A stretch of DNA of 64,000 nt from contig CADCXA010000041.1 in assembly GCA_902806565.1 (NCBI GenBank), positions 186,001 to 250,000 of the forward strand. Direction: 5' to 3'. Of this stretch, positions 31,558 through 44,984 are shown piece by piece (the stretch's first letter is position 1; each line of letters starts with the position of its first letter). The DNA comes from Hypoxylon rubiginosum. Taxonomy: Eukaryota; Ascomycota; Sordariomycetes; Xylariales; Hypoxylaceae. The position numbers and the translations under genes were made by a program. The notes beneath the pieces are model-generated. The model did not search any database. It saw only the letters and a list, made by a program, of their open reading frames with translations, and was not told the DNA's origin.

Positions 31558-33003
31558 AAATTTTATTTTTTTTAAAAATTATATTAAACTTAAATAATTA
31601 ATAAAAGTTTTTAAAATATTAAATATTTTAAAACTTTTTTATTTTAAGTTAATTATTTTATAATTTTTTTTAATAATTTAAAACTTTTTTTTCTAATAAA
31701 TAATATTTTTTATTATTATTAAAAAATACTTTTTTTAAAATAATTTATATTATTATTTTAATATAATTTTTTATAGTTTAATATTATTATTATTTTTATT
31801 AGTGGTTTTATTATATTTTATTTTAAAATTATTAAAATAAAAAAAACTTATTTTATTTTTTAAAAAATTTAAATTTAAAGTTTTTTTAATTAAAAAAACT
31901 TTTTATATAAATAATATTAATAAAGGTTTTTTTTATTTTTCTTTTATTAAAAACTTAAAAATTTTTTTATTAAACTTAATATTTTTTTTTTATTTAAAAA
32001 CTTATTAAAATAAAAATAATATTTTAATTTAAAAGTTTAATTTTTATATTTTATTAATTTTAAAATTATAAATTAATTATAAAACATACTTTTAATTTTA
32101 TTATATTTAATATTATTATTATTAATTTTTTAAAATAAATTTTATAATTTTATATTTAAATATAAAATTTTTATAATATTATTTAAATTTTAATTATTTA
32201 AATAAATATTATTTATTAAAAAAATTAAAAAATTTATAAAAATTATAACATTTTTTATATAATTTATAATATTATTATTTAAATATATAATAAAAAAATT
32301 AAAATATTAACTATTTAAATTATTAGTTTTAAAAATTAAATTAAATAATCTAACTAAATATTTTTATAATAAATTTAAAAAATTATTATTAAATTTATAA
32401 ATAATAATATTATATAATAAATTACAATTAATAAATTAATTTAAATTATTTAAAAATAATATTTAACTTTAAAATTATTATATATTAATTTTAATATTTA
32501 TAAAAAAACTTAAAATAAAATTATTAAATAAATTATTATTAAATATTTATAAATTAATAAATTATTTACTTAAAAATATATTAATTTAACTTAGTTAAGT
32601 AAAATTTTTTAAAAATAACTATTAAATTTTTAAATATATATTAAAACCGTTTTTATTAAATTTATTAAATAATTAATTATTAATTAATTAATTAATATAT
32701 AATTAATATTTAAAAATATAAAAAAATAAGTTACGTTTAAACTTAACTTTTAATAATTAATTTAAATTAATATTATTTTTAATATTTATTTTTTATTTAT
32801 ATATTTTAATTTAAAAGTAAAAATAAAAAATTAATTATTTATTTAAATTTTATAAATTAATTAAATTAAAAAAACTATTATTAATATTTAAATTTAATTT
32901 AATTTTATTTAAATTAAATTTTTTATATTTAAAAAAAATATAAAAAATAATTTATTATCTTTTTTTAATAATCTTAATAATAACTTAAATAATTTTAATA
33001 ATT

Positions 33004-33183
33004 GTTAAATAATAAAAAGTTATTTTAAAAAACCTATTTAAGTTTTATATATAAGTTAATAATTAAAACTGTAATAATTTTATTATAAAGTTATTTTAAA
33101 AAATTATAAAAATATATATAATTAAAAAACATATATTTAATATATATAATTAATTTTTTAATTAAATATATATATTATTTAAT
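33004..33183 (-). repeat. 180-bp LTR-like repeat, inverted third copy
   Basis: It is the reverse complement of the 180-bp repeats at 39181-39360 and 44805-44984 over its full length, with scattered transitions. It is followed by internal sequence matching the region just left of 44805. Confidence 0.82.
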
Positions 33184-33879
33184 AATTAAAAATCTTATTT
33201 ACTTAAAAATAAAAAAGTTATATATAAATAATAATATATAACTTTTAATTAACTGAAAATTATAAATTATAAAATAGTTATATTAATAAAATTTTTTATA
33301 ATTTAAATCCGATTAATAGTAAAAAAAATAATATATTAAAAGTAATAAAAAAAAAGGTTTTTTATAATAACTTATTTAATTAAAAATAATAAAATAAAAA
33401 ATTCTAAATAAAAACTATTAACTTAAAACTTTAAAAGTATATTAATTTTATAAAAATAATAAAATAATTAAAGAAGTTATTTTAATTAAATATTAATAAC
33501 TATTTAAAAAAAATTTAATAAATAATATAAAATTTATTAAATAATAATTTTTAAATTATAATAAATAAAAATTAAAAAAAATAAATTAAAATAAATAAAA
33601 AATTTATAAGTTTAATAAAAATAATAATAAAAAATAAAGTTATTTATAAAAAAGATTAAATTTTTTATAGTTATAATTATAAAATTTATTAAACTTATTA
33701 ATAAATAATTAAAAAATTAAAAAACTAGGTTATTAATTTTATATTTTTAAATTATTAAAACATATATTTTAATTTAATAAATATTTTATATAAATAATAT
33801 AAAAAACTATTTATTATTAATAAAATATATAATAATTAATTAAAGTTATAAGCTTAAAAATAATATAAAAAAATAATAA
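33184..33879 (-). mobile_element. inverted partial copy of the 5.8-kb element (right end)
   Basis: By eye this is the reverse complement of about 44105-44804, with the same order of short landmarks throughout (for example AAAAAAAAAGGTTTTTTATA and TAAAAAACTAGGTTATTAAT). Differences are mostly A/G or C/T changes. The match ends at the GC-rich hairpin at 33880, and I could not follow it beyond 34010. Confidence 0.78.
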
Positions 33880-34010
33880 AATTCCATGGCCGCCCCGAAA
33901 AAAAAAGCCACGTATTTAAGTTACAGCCTTTTATAAATTCCAGGGAGCTTAAATACGTGGCTTTTTTTTCCGGGGTTTATTTCGCCGGCCGTGGAATTTT
34001 TTTACAGGGT
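33880..34010. mobile_element. GC-rich hairpin island, MITE-like
   Basis: This is the only stretch in the AT-rich block with normal GC content. Its arms are inverted repeats: left AATTCCATGGCCG with AAAAAAGCCACGTATTTAAG, right CTTAAATACGTGGCTTTTTT with CCGG and later CGGCCGTGGAATT. The right arm has a 10-bp or so insertion relative to the left. The loop is about 27 bp. It has no coding capacity and is flanked by AATAATA-type sequence on both sides. A non-autonomous inverted-repeat element, inserted after the mutational event or too short to be targeted, is the simplest reading. Confidence 0.75.
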
Positions 34011-37000
34011 ATAATAATATATAAAAATTAATTAAATTCAGGTTATTAATATTTATTTAAAAGGATAGTTTATAAATTATAAAAAAAATATTTTTATATA
34101 AATTTAAATTTAAGGTTTTTATAAAAACTATATAAATTATAAAAATTATAAAAATAATTACATATAAATAAATTAATTTATTATTACACTATTAAAAGTT
34201 TAATTAATTAAATTATAAATTTAATTTTTAAATTACCTTATATTTAAACTGAATTAAGGTTTTATTTATATAAAACTTATATAACTTTTTTAAAAAAATC
34301 ACCGGGCTTAAACTTAATAAAGTAATTATTAAATTATTATTATACGTTAAATACGTTTTTTTATTTAAAATCCTTATTTAATTTAAATTTAAATAATTTA
34401 TTAATTTTATATTATTAAACTTTATATTAATTAATAATTAATATTATTAAAATCTTTTTAATTATATAAAACTTTTAATTTAAATTACACTTTTTTATAT
34501 ATACTTTTAAATTAATAATTAAAAAATTAAAATTAAAAGTAAAAGTTTAAGTAACTGGTAATAAATAATAAAACCTATTAAAATAAATATATTTAATTAA
34601 AAAGCCGAATAAATTTAACTAATTAAATAAATATAATAAAAACCTTAATTTCTTATTATTTAATTTAAATATAATATAAGGTTAATATAATATAAAAATA
34701 TATAATAAAAGATTTACTAGGAATTTTTTATAATAATTTTTTTAAAACTCGTAACAATAATATCTTTTAAATAAAATTAATTTTTTTTATTTTTATTTTA
34801 TTAGTATTTTAATTAACTGGTTAAAAATTATTATTTTAATTAACTATTTTATTATTTATATAATTTTATAATAAAAAACCTAATAGTTAATTTTTTTATT
34901 ATTTAATTAAAAATTAAATATAATTTATTAAAAGTTATTAAAACTTAAATATTTTAATATATATTTTTAGTTATATTATTTAAATTAATTTAACTTAAAA
35001 AAGTAATTATTTAATTTTTTAAAATATTATATTAATATTTTTATAAATATTTTTATTAATTTAAATAACTTTTAATTAATTAACGTTAAGAATTTTTAAT
35101 TATTAATAATTATTTTTTATAGGTTTATTAACGTTTTATTTAAATTAAGTTTTAAAATAAATATAATTTTTTAAAAAATTAACAAGGCGTTTTATTAATA
35201 AAAACACACTTAATTATTATTATTAATTTAATTTAATTAACTTTTTTTATATATTTTATTATTAAATTTATAGTTTTATTAAAAATATTTTATATATTTT
35301 CTATTAGTATTTTAAGCTTATAATTATATTAAATTCTTTTTTAATATTAAAGCGAAAAAAGTTTTAATTAATCTTAATAAAATTACGTTTTTAAGAATTT
35401 ATTTTAATTTTAACGTTTATTTTTTTAAAATTTTAAGTTACTTTTAATTATTTATTAATATAATTTAAATTATTATTAATAATAATTATAATATTTTAAT
35501 TAAGTGTAAATATTATTTATTATTTTTTTTAATTATAATCTAGGAATTTTTTTAAGAAATTAATTTATTTTAAATTTATATTATTAATATTATTATTATT
35601 ATTATTTATATTAAATATAATATTATTATTAAAAATTTTAAATTTAACTTTTTAAATTATTTTACTTTTATTTTAAATATTAAACTTAGTTTTTATTATA
35701 ATATTATTATTAATAAATTTTTTATTAACGTTAATAATTCTTTTAATAATAAAAATAATAAAAATATTATAATTAAAGTTAGGTTTAGTAAATTATTTAA
35801 AAAGGTTATTTAAAATAATATTTAAGTTTTTAATTATAAATATAATATTAATATTAAATATAAATTAATAAAATATAAAATTAATTATATTTAAAAAAGC
35901 GTTAATAAATATATTTAAAAGTTATATTATTTTAAATAATAAGTAATTTATTAGTTTATTAATAAATATAAATAAGTTTTTTATAATTAAGTTTAATATT
36001 TTATTATTCTTATTGGCTTTTATTTTTTCTTTAATTATTTTGCGAAAATATTAAAATATTATTATTTTTAAAACTAAACATTTAAATGTTATAATAATAA
36101 ATAAATTTATTATATAAATTATTTTTAATAATATTTTAATTAAAAAAATACATATAAATATATTTAATTATAAATAAAATAATTTAAAAAAAAAGATTAA
36201 ATATATAAAAATTAACTAAAAAAAAAATTTATAAAAAAAAAAGGAAAAAAGAAAGTAACTTTATTAATTATTTATATTTATATGTTAATAAAGTTAAATA
36301 TATATATATTTTTTTTAATATATATTATTAATAAGTTTAAATATATATATATTTTTTTAAATAATATATATATTATTTATATATGTTATTTTTAAGTAAA
36401 GAAATTATTAAAATATATGTTTTTATTAAAATCTTATAAATATTCTAACTAATTAATTTAATTTTTATAAAATTAATATTTAAATATTAATTTTAAATAT
36501 AATATTTATAATTTTAATAACTTTAAAAACGTTTTTTAGTTTAATAGTTAATTAAAATTACTTTAAAATAATTTTAATGTTATTTTATTTAAGCTAGTTA
36601 TTATTTTATATAAGTTTAATTTTTTTTATAATTAATTAGATTTTTAAGGTATTAATATTTTTTTTTAAACTTTTAATTTTTAAATTATTAATATTTAATA
36701 AATTAACTTTATTATAAATATCGATACGTTTTATTATATTTTATATTAAAACTTATTTTAAATATTATTAATTATAAATTTATAAATAACTTTTTTATTT
36801 AATTATATATTTTAAAATTAATCGGTTTTTTTATTTATTTATACGTTAATTAAATAAGGTTTTTATTTTATAAAAAATCTAGTTATTATTATTATTTTTA
36901 ACTATAATTTTTCCTAGTTATAAAATATAATATTTATATAGATTTTTATTTTATAGAATTTAATAAAATTATACTATTAAAATAACTTTATAAATTTATT

Positions 37001-39180
37001 AATATAATAAAATATTAACTTTATATATTAATTTATTAATTTTTTAAATAATAAATAATAAACTTATATATTAAATTAATTATTTTTTTAACGGTTTTTT
37101 AAAAAAATAATATTTTTATATAACTATAAATAAATTATTTCTTTTTTATTAAAAAAAATTAAATTATATTTAACGTTATATTTAGTTTTAATATTTATAG
37201 CTATAAAATTAATTACCGTTTTAACTTTTTTTTAATAAACTTGTTTTAAAATATTTAAATTAATAAAATTAATAAAAATTTTAAATATAAAGATTATATT
37301 TTAAGGTTTAAATTTATAGATTATTTTATTTAAAGATTTATTAAGAATAAATAATTTAATATTATTTATATTATATTATAAAACTGAAATTATATTAATT
37401 TATAATATTATAAATATCGTTAAATAATAATAATAAATTATAATTTTTATATTTTAATTGTTTTATTTAAATTAGTTATTAATTTAAAGATATTAAATAA
37501 TTAATATTATTAGTAAAACCTTTAATTTAATAAATATAGTTTATTAAAATTTAAATATAAACTTAGGATTTTTATTTAAAATAACTTTAATTAATATCCT
37601 TTAATTTAAAAGTTATAATGTTTATAATATTAATATTTTTTATTTTTTTACTATATATATAATGTTTTTAAAAATTAGTAAAACTTTTTTATTAAACTTA
37701 TAAATAATAATTATTAATATATTAAATATTATATATTTTAATACCATTTAAAAACTTTTTTTTAATAAAACTAATAGTAATTTAATTATAAAATCCTAAG
37801 TTATTATATAAAAAAAAATAGCTTGTAATTTAATTAACTTAAGTTTTTTTAAAAGTTTAAATTTATTTGTTTTATTTTTCTAGTATTTAAAATAAAATTA
37901 AATATATTCTTTAACTTTTTATAATATGTTTTAAATTATACGTTTAAAATTAAAATAATGTTTATAATTATATATTACTTTAAATAGTTTTTTTATATAT
38001 ATTAAAAAAAAATATAAGTGTTGGTATTTTATATAGTTAATATAATATATTAAATTATTTAGTAGAATATATTTATATTATTTAATAGGATTTTTTTTAT
38101 TTTTTTTAATATTAAAAAGAATTTAATATAATTGTTATAGTTTTTTATTATAATTATATTTAGCGATAACTTTTATTTTAAATTTTTTATTAATTTTAAT
38201 TTTAATGGTGTAATAATTAAAATTATTAACCACGTTATTAAATTTTAATTTTATAACGTTATTTCTTTTTTTTTAATTCGTTAAAATATTTTTAGTTAAT
38301 AAATATAATAACATGTTTAAAATAAGGTTTAAATAATTTAATATATAATATATATTTAATTAATATTAAAAAAAAAATATTAAAATAACTATTAATTAGT
38401 TATTTATTTTATTAACGTTTATTATTTTAAGGTTAATATAATTTATAATATTTTTTATAATAATGTAATTAATTAATATTATAACTAGTTTAATATAAAA
38501 TTAAAATTAAATTTTATATTAACGGTAAAATTAAACTAAATAAATAATTTTAAATTTTATAACGTTATATTTTATTTTAATTTTAATTAAAATTTTAAAT
38601 AAATATATTATTAGTTAAATTTTATTTAATGTTATATTTTTTTAATTTTAATTATTATTATAATAAAAGATTATTATATTAAAGTTTTTTCTTTTTAAGG
38701 TATTTATTTTAATATACTAAATAATTAAATTCGGTAAATTAAAACTATAGAATTTTAAATAATTTTAACTTAAATTTAATTAGTTAAAAAAATGTTTTAA
38801 TTATATATTTTTTTCTAATAAAAAATATAAGCGGTAATATTTTATTTTTACGTTTTTTAGTTAGTAATATTATTTTTTAAATTTATAATAATTTAGTTTT
38901 TTAAGTATATTAAAAAATATATTTATATAAAAAAATTAATAACTTAAAATAAGTTTTAAATATAATAAAAGTTATTAGTACTTTAAATTTTTTTAATATT
39001 TTAATATAATTTATAATTATTATAATTTTAAATTTATTTATTGTAAATTTAAATAATTTAATAAAAAAATAACCGAGAAAAGATTTTTTAAATAATAATG
39101 TTAATTTAATTTTAAGATATATTTAAAAAAACCTTTTTAAAATAATATAAAAACTTTTTTTTAAAATTATTAAAAATAAT

Positions 39181-39360
39181 ATTAAATAATATATATATTT
39201 AATTAAGGGATTAATTATATATATTAAATATATCTTTTTTAATTATATATATTCTTATAATTCCTTAAAATAACCTTATAATAAAATTATTATAATTTTA
39301 ATTGTTAGTTTATATGTAAAATTTAAATAAATTTTTTAAAATAATTTTTTATTATTTAAT
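39181..39360 (+). repeat. 180-bp LTR-like repeat, left copy
   Basis: A direct match of 180 bp to 44805-44984. Shared landmarks: TATATTTAATTAAGGGATTA near the start, AATAACCTTATAATAAAATT in the middle, ATTATTTAAT at the end. Confidence 0.85.
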
Positions 39361-41420
39361 ATATTTTTTTAAATTTATTTATTTTTAATAAAGAAGCTTA
39401 AGTAATTAGAATTTATTTTTTAATGTTTCTTAATTATTAATTATATATATATTATTTTTTTTATTAAGTAAAAAGTTTTTTATTTTATTAAAGTTTTTTT
39501 TTATAAGCTTACGAATTTATTTAAATTTAATTTTTTTTTATATATTTATTAGGTTTAATTATTAAATAAATATAACGAATTCTTTTATAGTAAATACCTT
39601 GGTAAAATTATTTATTATTATATTTTTTATAAAAATATAAATAATTTTAATTTAATTTATAAGTATTTTTTATTATAATTAATAATTATAAATATTTATA
39701 TATTATAGTTTAATTTAAAATAATATAATATTTATATATATTAATTTAATTATTTATTTATTATTATAATATATTATAATTTTTAAGTTATTTAAACTTA
39801 CATTAAGTTTTATAATTAAATATAATATAAATATAACTTTTTTTATAATTTATATAAAAAATAATAATTTTGTTTTTATTATAAAAATAGTTATTATATT
39901 TTATTTATTTATATGTTATTTAATTACTTTTTTAAATAACTTTATTATATATATTTATAAATTTTTTTAATTAAAAGTGTTATTAATAAATAAAACGTTA
40001 CTAGTTATTTTAAATATATCAGTATATTTATATTATAAAAATAAATATTAAATAATAAAAAAATATTAAATTAATTAGTTGGTTTTAAAATAATATTTAT
40101 TACTAAGATTTATATTAAATCTAATTAATTAAAAGGTTATAAAAGTAATATTAAAATATATAATTATTATTATATATAATATTAATCCGATTTTTTATTA
40201 GTATTATTAAATAAATTATAAAAAAACTAATTTTAATAAAAATAACAATTCTTTATTTCTTATAAAAGTTAAAAAAATAATTCCTGGTTTTTTATTTATT
40301 AATAATTTATTTAATTTATTTATATATAAAAATTAAAAAAGTTAAATTAATTTTTTATCTTAATTTTTAATTATTTTAATTTTAAGAAACCACTATAAGT
40401 TATTTTCGTTTATAAATTAATACTTTTTTTATAATTATAATATTATTATATTTATTATTTATTATTTATAATTTTAATATATAAAAATAATATTATTAAT
40501 ATAAAAAAAAATTAATACTTTATTTTTAAAGAAATAATAAGGCTTGTAAAAAACAACTAAAAAACCTAATTTTATAAATATTTTAATTAGTTTTTTTTAT
40601 TAAAATATAGAAAATTCTTTTAATTTATATAACATTTTTAATAAATGTAAAATAATTTAATATTTCTGGTATTTTAAAGGTATTTTTATATAAATTTTTT
40701 TATTTAGATTTATATTTATAAATATGTTAATTATATTATATTAAATTAATTTAAAATTAAATCTTATTATAATTATAATAAAAGTTTAAAATAATTTTTT
40801 AGTTAATATTAAAATGTAAATATTTAAGTGTTTGTTTTTAGTTTATTAATTTCCTTGGATTATTAGTTTTATTTTATATTTTATAAATTATTTATATTTA
40901 TTAAATTTATATATATATATTTATATATAATTTAAAATTTATTTATTATTAATAGTTTATTATTTATATTTAATTTAAAAGTTTATTTTTTTATAACTAT
41001 TTAAATGTAATTTCTTAATTTTTTTAAATCTTTATTTTAAAACATGGTTTTATAATTTCTTATAAGTTTTTAAGGAAAGTAATAAATTTTTTTTATGGAT
41101 TTTTTGTTTTTTTTATAGGAATTTTTATAATTTCTTAAGTTTATATAATCCTAGGTATAATATTAAATTTAAATTTATTTAACTTATAAAATAACATTAT
41201 AAATAATATATTATTTATATTATTTATATTTTATTTATTGGTTTTTTATATATTAATCTTATTATTAAAATAAAATATTTTATATTAAATATAGCTTTTT
41301 AATTTATTATATGGTTTATAACTTTAAAATAAAAAATAGATAAATCCTTTTTAATTTATTTTAAAAGTATATTAAAAGCTATAATTTAATTTATTAAAAT
41401 AATATTTTTTATATTTTTAT

Positions 41421-41595
41421 TTTAAAAGATATGATTTATAATACTTAATTTTATTTTCTTTATTTTATTATAAAAGGTGTAATTTATAACGTTTAATCTT
41501 AATTTTTTAATTATATTTAAAAAAGTGTAATTTATAATATTTAATTTTTCTTTTATATTTATATTTAGGAAAATGTAATTTATAATGTTTAACCC
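41421..41595. repeat. diverged minisatellite, about 50-bp unit
   Basis: Four imperfect copies of a unit centred on TGTAATTTATAAYRTTTAA occur at about 41430, 41477, 41528 and 41573, separated by T-rich spacers. It lies inside the 5.8-kb element. Confidence 0.6.
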
Positions 41596-44500
41596 TTTTT
41601 TTATTATTATAATAAATAATAAAACAGCTAATAAAAAAGTGGTATTAAAAGTAAAATATAATATAAATATAACTTTAATATAAAAATAATTAAGCTTTTT
41701 AACTTTTTTATTATTACATTTTTTATTATTATTATTTATTTTATAATTTTACTTACTTTTATTTTTTACTAGTATTTTTATTTTTATTTTATTTTTTTTT
41801 AAAAGTTAATAACCTTAGGTTAGTTTTTTTTTTTACGTTTTATAAAATAATAACTTAATTAATTAAATCTTAGATATTCTTTTTTATTATATATAATAAA
41901 TTATTTTTTAAAAATAAGATATTTTTATTAAATATAATGTTTTTATTAAATATAATATTTTATATTTTAATAACTTATTTTAATATAAAAACCTAAATAT
42001 TATAAATATTTATAAAGTTATAACTTATTAAATAGCTTATTTATATTTTTAAATTAAAATATTAATATTAATTTTATTTTTATTTTATTTTTATAATAAG
42101 TATAAATATTTTATATTTATATATTTTTAAATAAGCTTAATTTGGTTTTTTATTAATAATTATATTATTTTTAAATATTAAATAAATATAAAAACGTTTA
42201 TATAAAAATTATTAATTAAAGTTATATTTAAAAGTATAATTATAAAGATAAATAATAACCTTAAAAACTTTTATTTATAAGAAATTTAAAAGTTTTAATT
42301 TTATTTTTATTATTTAAACTTTTTATTTAATTATATTTTTTAAATATTTAATATTTTTATTTTAATTTTATATATTTAATACTAAAAATTTAAGTTTAAT
42401 ATAATGTATTTATTAAATATAATCTTATATAATATACTTTTTTATTATTAATTTATTATTATATTTAATAACTTTAATATTAAATTAATATTATTTTTAA
42501 ATAATTTTAAATATTTAATTTAAAACTTTAATAATTAAATTTAAAATATAATTTTTAAGATAAAAGTCCTAGGCTTATTTTATATATTTATTAATAATTA
42601 ATATTATATATTAATATCCTTAAAAATTTATTTTTAAATTATAAAAATTAATAGTTAAATATTTACTTAGCTTACTTAATTATTTATAACATTTATAATA
42701 ATTAAGTTTCTTAGTTTTTTTATAGTTATATATATTATATTTTACTGTAATAATTTAATTAATTTTTTTAATTAAGTTAAACTTTTTAATTTTTACTTTT
42801 TAAAAGTGATTAGTTACGTAATTAAAAACTTTTAATCTTAAATAACTAAATTATAAATATTATAGTTTATTAATTATTATATTTAAAAGTTATTTTATTT
42901 AGTTATTAAATTTAATATTTTTTATATAAAATAAGTAATTAATAAAATTCTTAAAAAAACTTTTAAAATATATTAATCTTATTTATTAATAATAATATAT
43001 AAAATAAAATTTTTTTTTTTTATAAGTAATTATTTATATTTTTATAATTTTATTAATATTTTATTTTTTTTAAAAGCTTTAATAATATTATATTATAAAT
43101 AAATTTTTTATAATATATTATTTTTTATAATTATAAAAATCTTACTTTTTTTAAACTCTTTAAATATATATTTATTTTTTTATATTTTTATATAAATATA
43201 ATTAAATTTCTTATAAAAATTACATTTTTAATATATATTATTTAATATAATAAAAATTAATTAAATTAATTAAAAATATAAATAATAATCTTTAAATTTA
43301 AAATTATTAAATTCTTTAAAAAATAAATATTAATTTTAAATATAACTTATAAAATTAAAAACATTTTTTTTATTTTTTTAATTATTTAAATTAATTAATT
43401 TTTATTTTATATAAATAACCTTTTTTTTATTTTCTTAATTAATTTAATAAATATATTATTTTTAATTATTTTATATTTAATTATTCTTTTTATAATAAAA
43501 TTTAAGGTTTAATTTTTTAAAACCTTATTTTTAATAATATATTAACAATTAAAAATCTTATAGTAATTATAATAAACTAAATATAAAATATTAATTTTTT
43601 ATAAATAATTAATAAATATATTAGCTTATTTTCTCTTAATTAACTTAATTTATTTATTTAAACTATTTTAGCTTTATAATTTATTATAGCTTTTACCACC
43701 TTTATTTTATTTTAATTAATTAAAAAGTTTAAAAATAGTATTTTTTTTTTTTTTAACTTAATATTTAAATCTTTATTATAATTAAATTTTATATTATTAA
43801 ATTAAATAATAAATATTTTTTTCGTAAAATAAAATTATATAAAAATTAATTATAAAAATATATATTTATATAAAATAACTATTATATTTAAATAATTAAA
43901 TATATTACTTTTAATTTTATTAATATTTAATAGTTTATAACTAATCACTTAATTACTTAAAATATTATTAAATATAATTTTAAGGTTTTTTATTAATAGT
44001 TAATTATTAGTAATATTTATAAGGCTTTTTATTTTTATATTTATAATAACTAATTTTTATTTAGTTATTTATATTTTAAAGTTCTTAAATATTTTTATTA
44101 ATTATTATATTATTTTCTTATATTATTTTTAAGTTTATAACTTTAATTAATTATTATATATTTTATTAATAACAAACAATTTTTTATATTATTTATATAA
44201 AATATCTATTAAACTAAAATATATATTTTAATAATTTAAAAATATAAAATTAATAACCTAGTTTTTTAATTTTTTAATTATTTATTAATAAGTTTAATAA
44301 ATTTTATAATTATAACTATAAAAGATTTAATTTTCCTTATAAATAACTTTACTTTTTTTTATTATTTTTATTAAACTTATAAATTTTTTATTTATTTTAA
44401 TTTATTCCTTTTAACTTTTATTTATTATAATTTAAAAACTATTATTTAATAAATTTTACATTATTTATTAAGCTTTTTTTAGATAATTATTAATATTTAA

Positions 44501-44804
44501 TTAAAATAACTTTTTTAATTATTTTAATATTTCTATAAAATTAATATACTTTTAAAATTTTAAGTTAATAACTTTTATTTAAAACTTTTTATTTTATTAT
44601 TTCTAATTAATTAGGTTATTATAAAAAACCTTTTTTTTTATTGTTTTTAATATATTATTTTTTTTATTATTAGTTAAATTTAAATTATAAAAAATTTTAT
44701 TAATATAATTATTTTATAATTTTATAGTTTTTAGTTAATTAAAAATTATATATTATTATTTATATATAACTTTTTAATTTTTAAATAAAATAAAACTTTT
44801 AATT

Positions 44805-44984
44805 ATTAAATAACATATATATTTAATTAAGGGATTAATTATATATATTAAATATATTTGTTTTAATTATATATATTTTTATAATTTTTTAAAATAACCT
44901 TATAATAAAATTATTATAATTTTAATTATTAACTTATACGTAAAACCTAAATAAGTTTTTTAAAATAATCTCTTATTATTTAAT
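44805..44984 (+). repeat. 180-bp LTR-like repeat, right copy
   Basis: The partner of 39181-39360; the same 180 bp length with scattered transitions. Confidence 0.85.

Larger units (their letters stand above)
39181..44984 (+). mobile_element. relic LTR-type retrotransposon, about 5.8 kb
   Basis: It is bounded by two direct 180-bp repeats, a spacing and layout typical of a Ty1/Ty3-type element. The interior is fully degenerate, so no gag or pol can be read and the superfamily is unknown. The ends read AT...AT, which could be TG...CA after C-to-T changes. Orientation is arbitrary. Confidence 0.68.
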
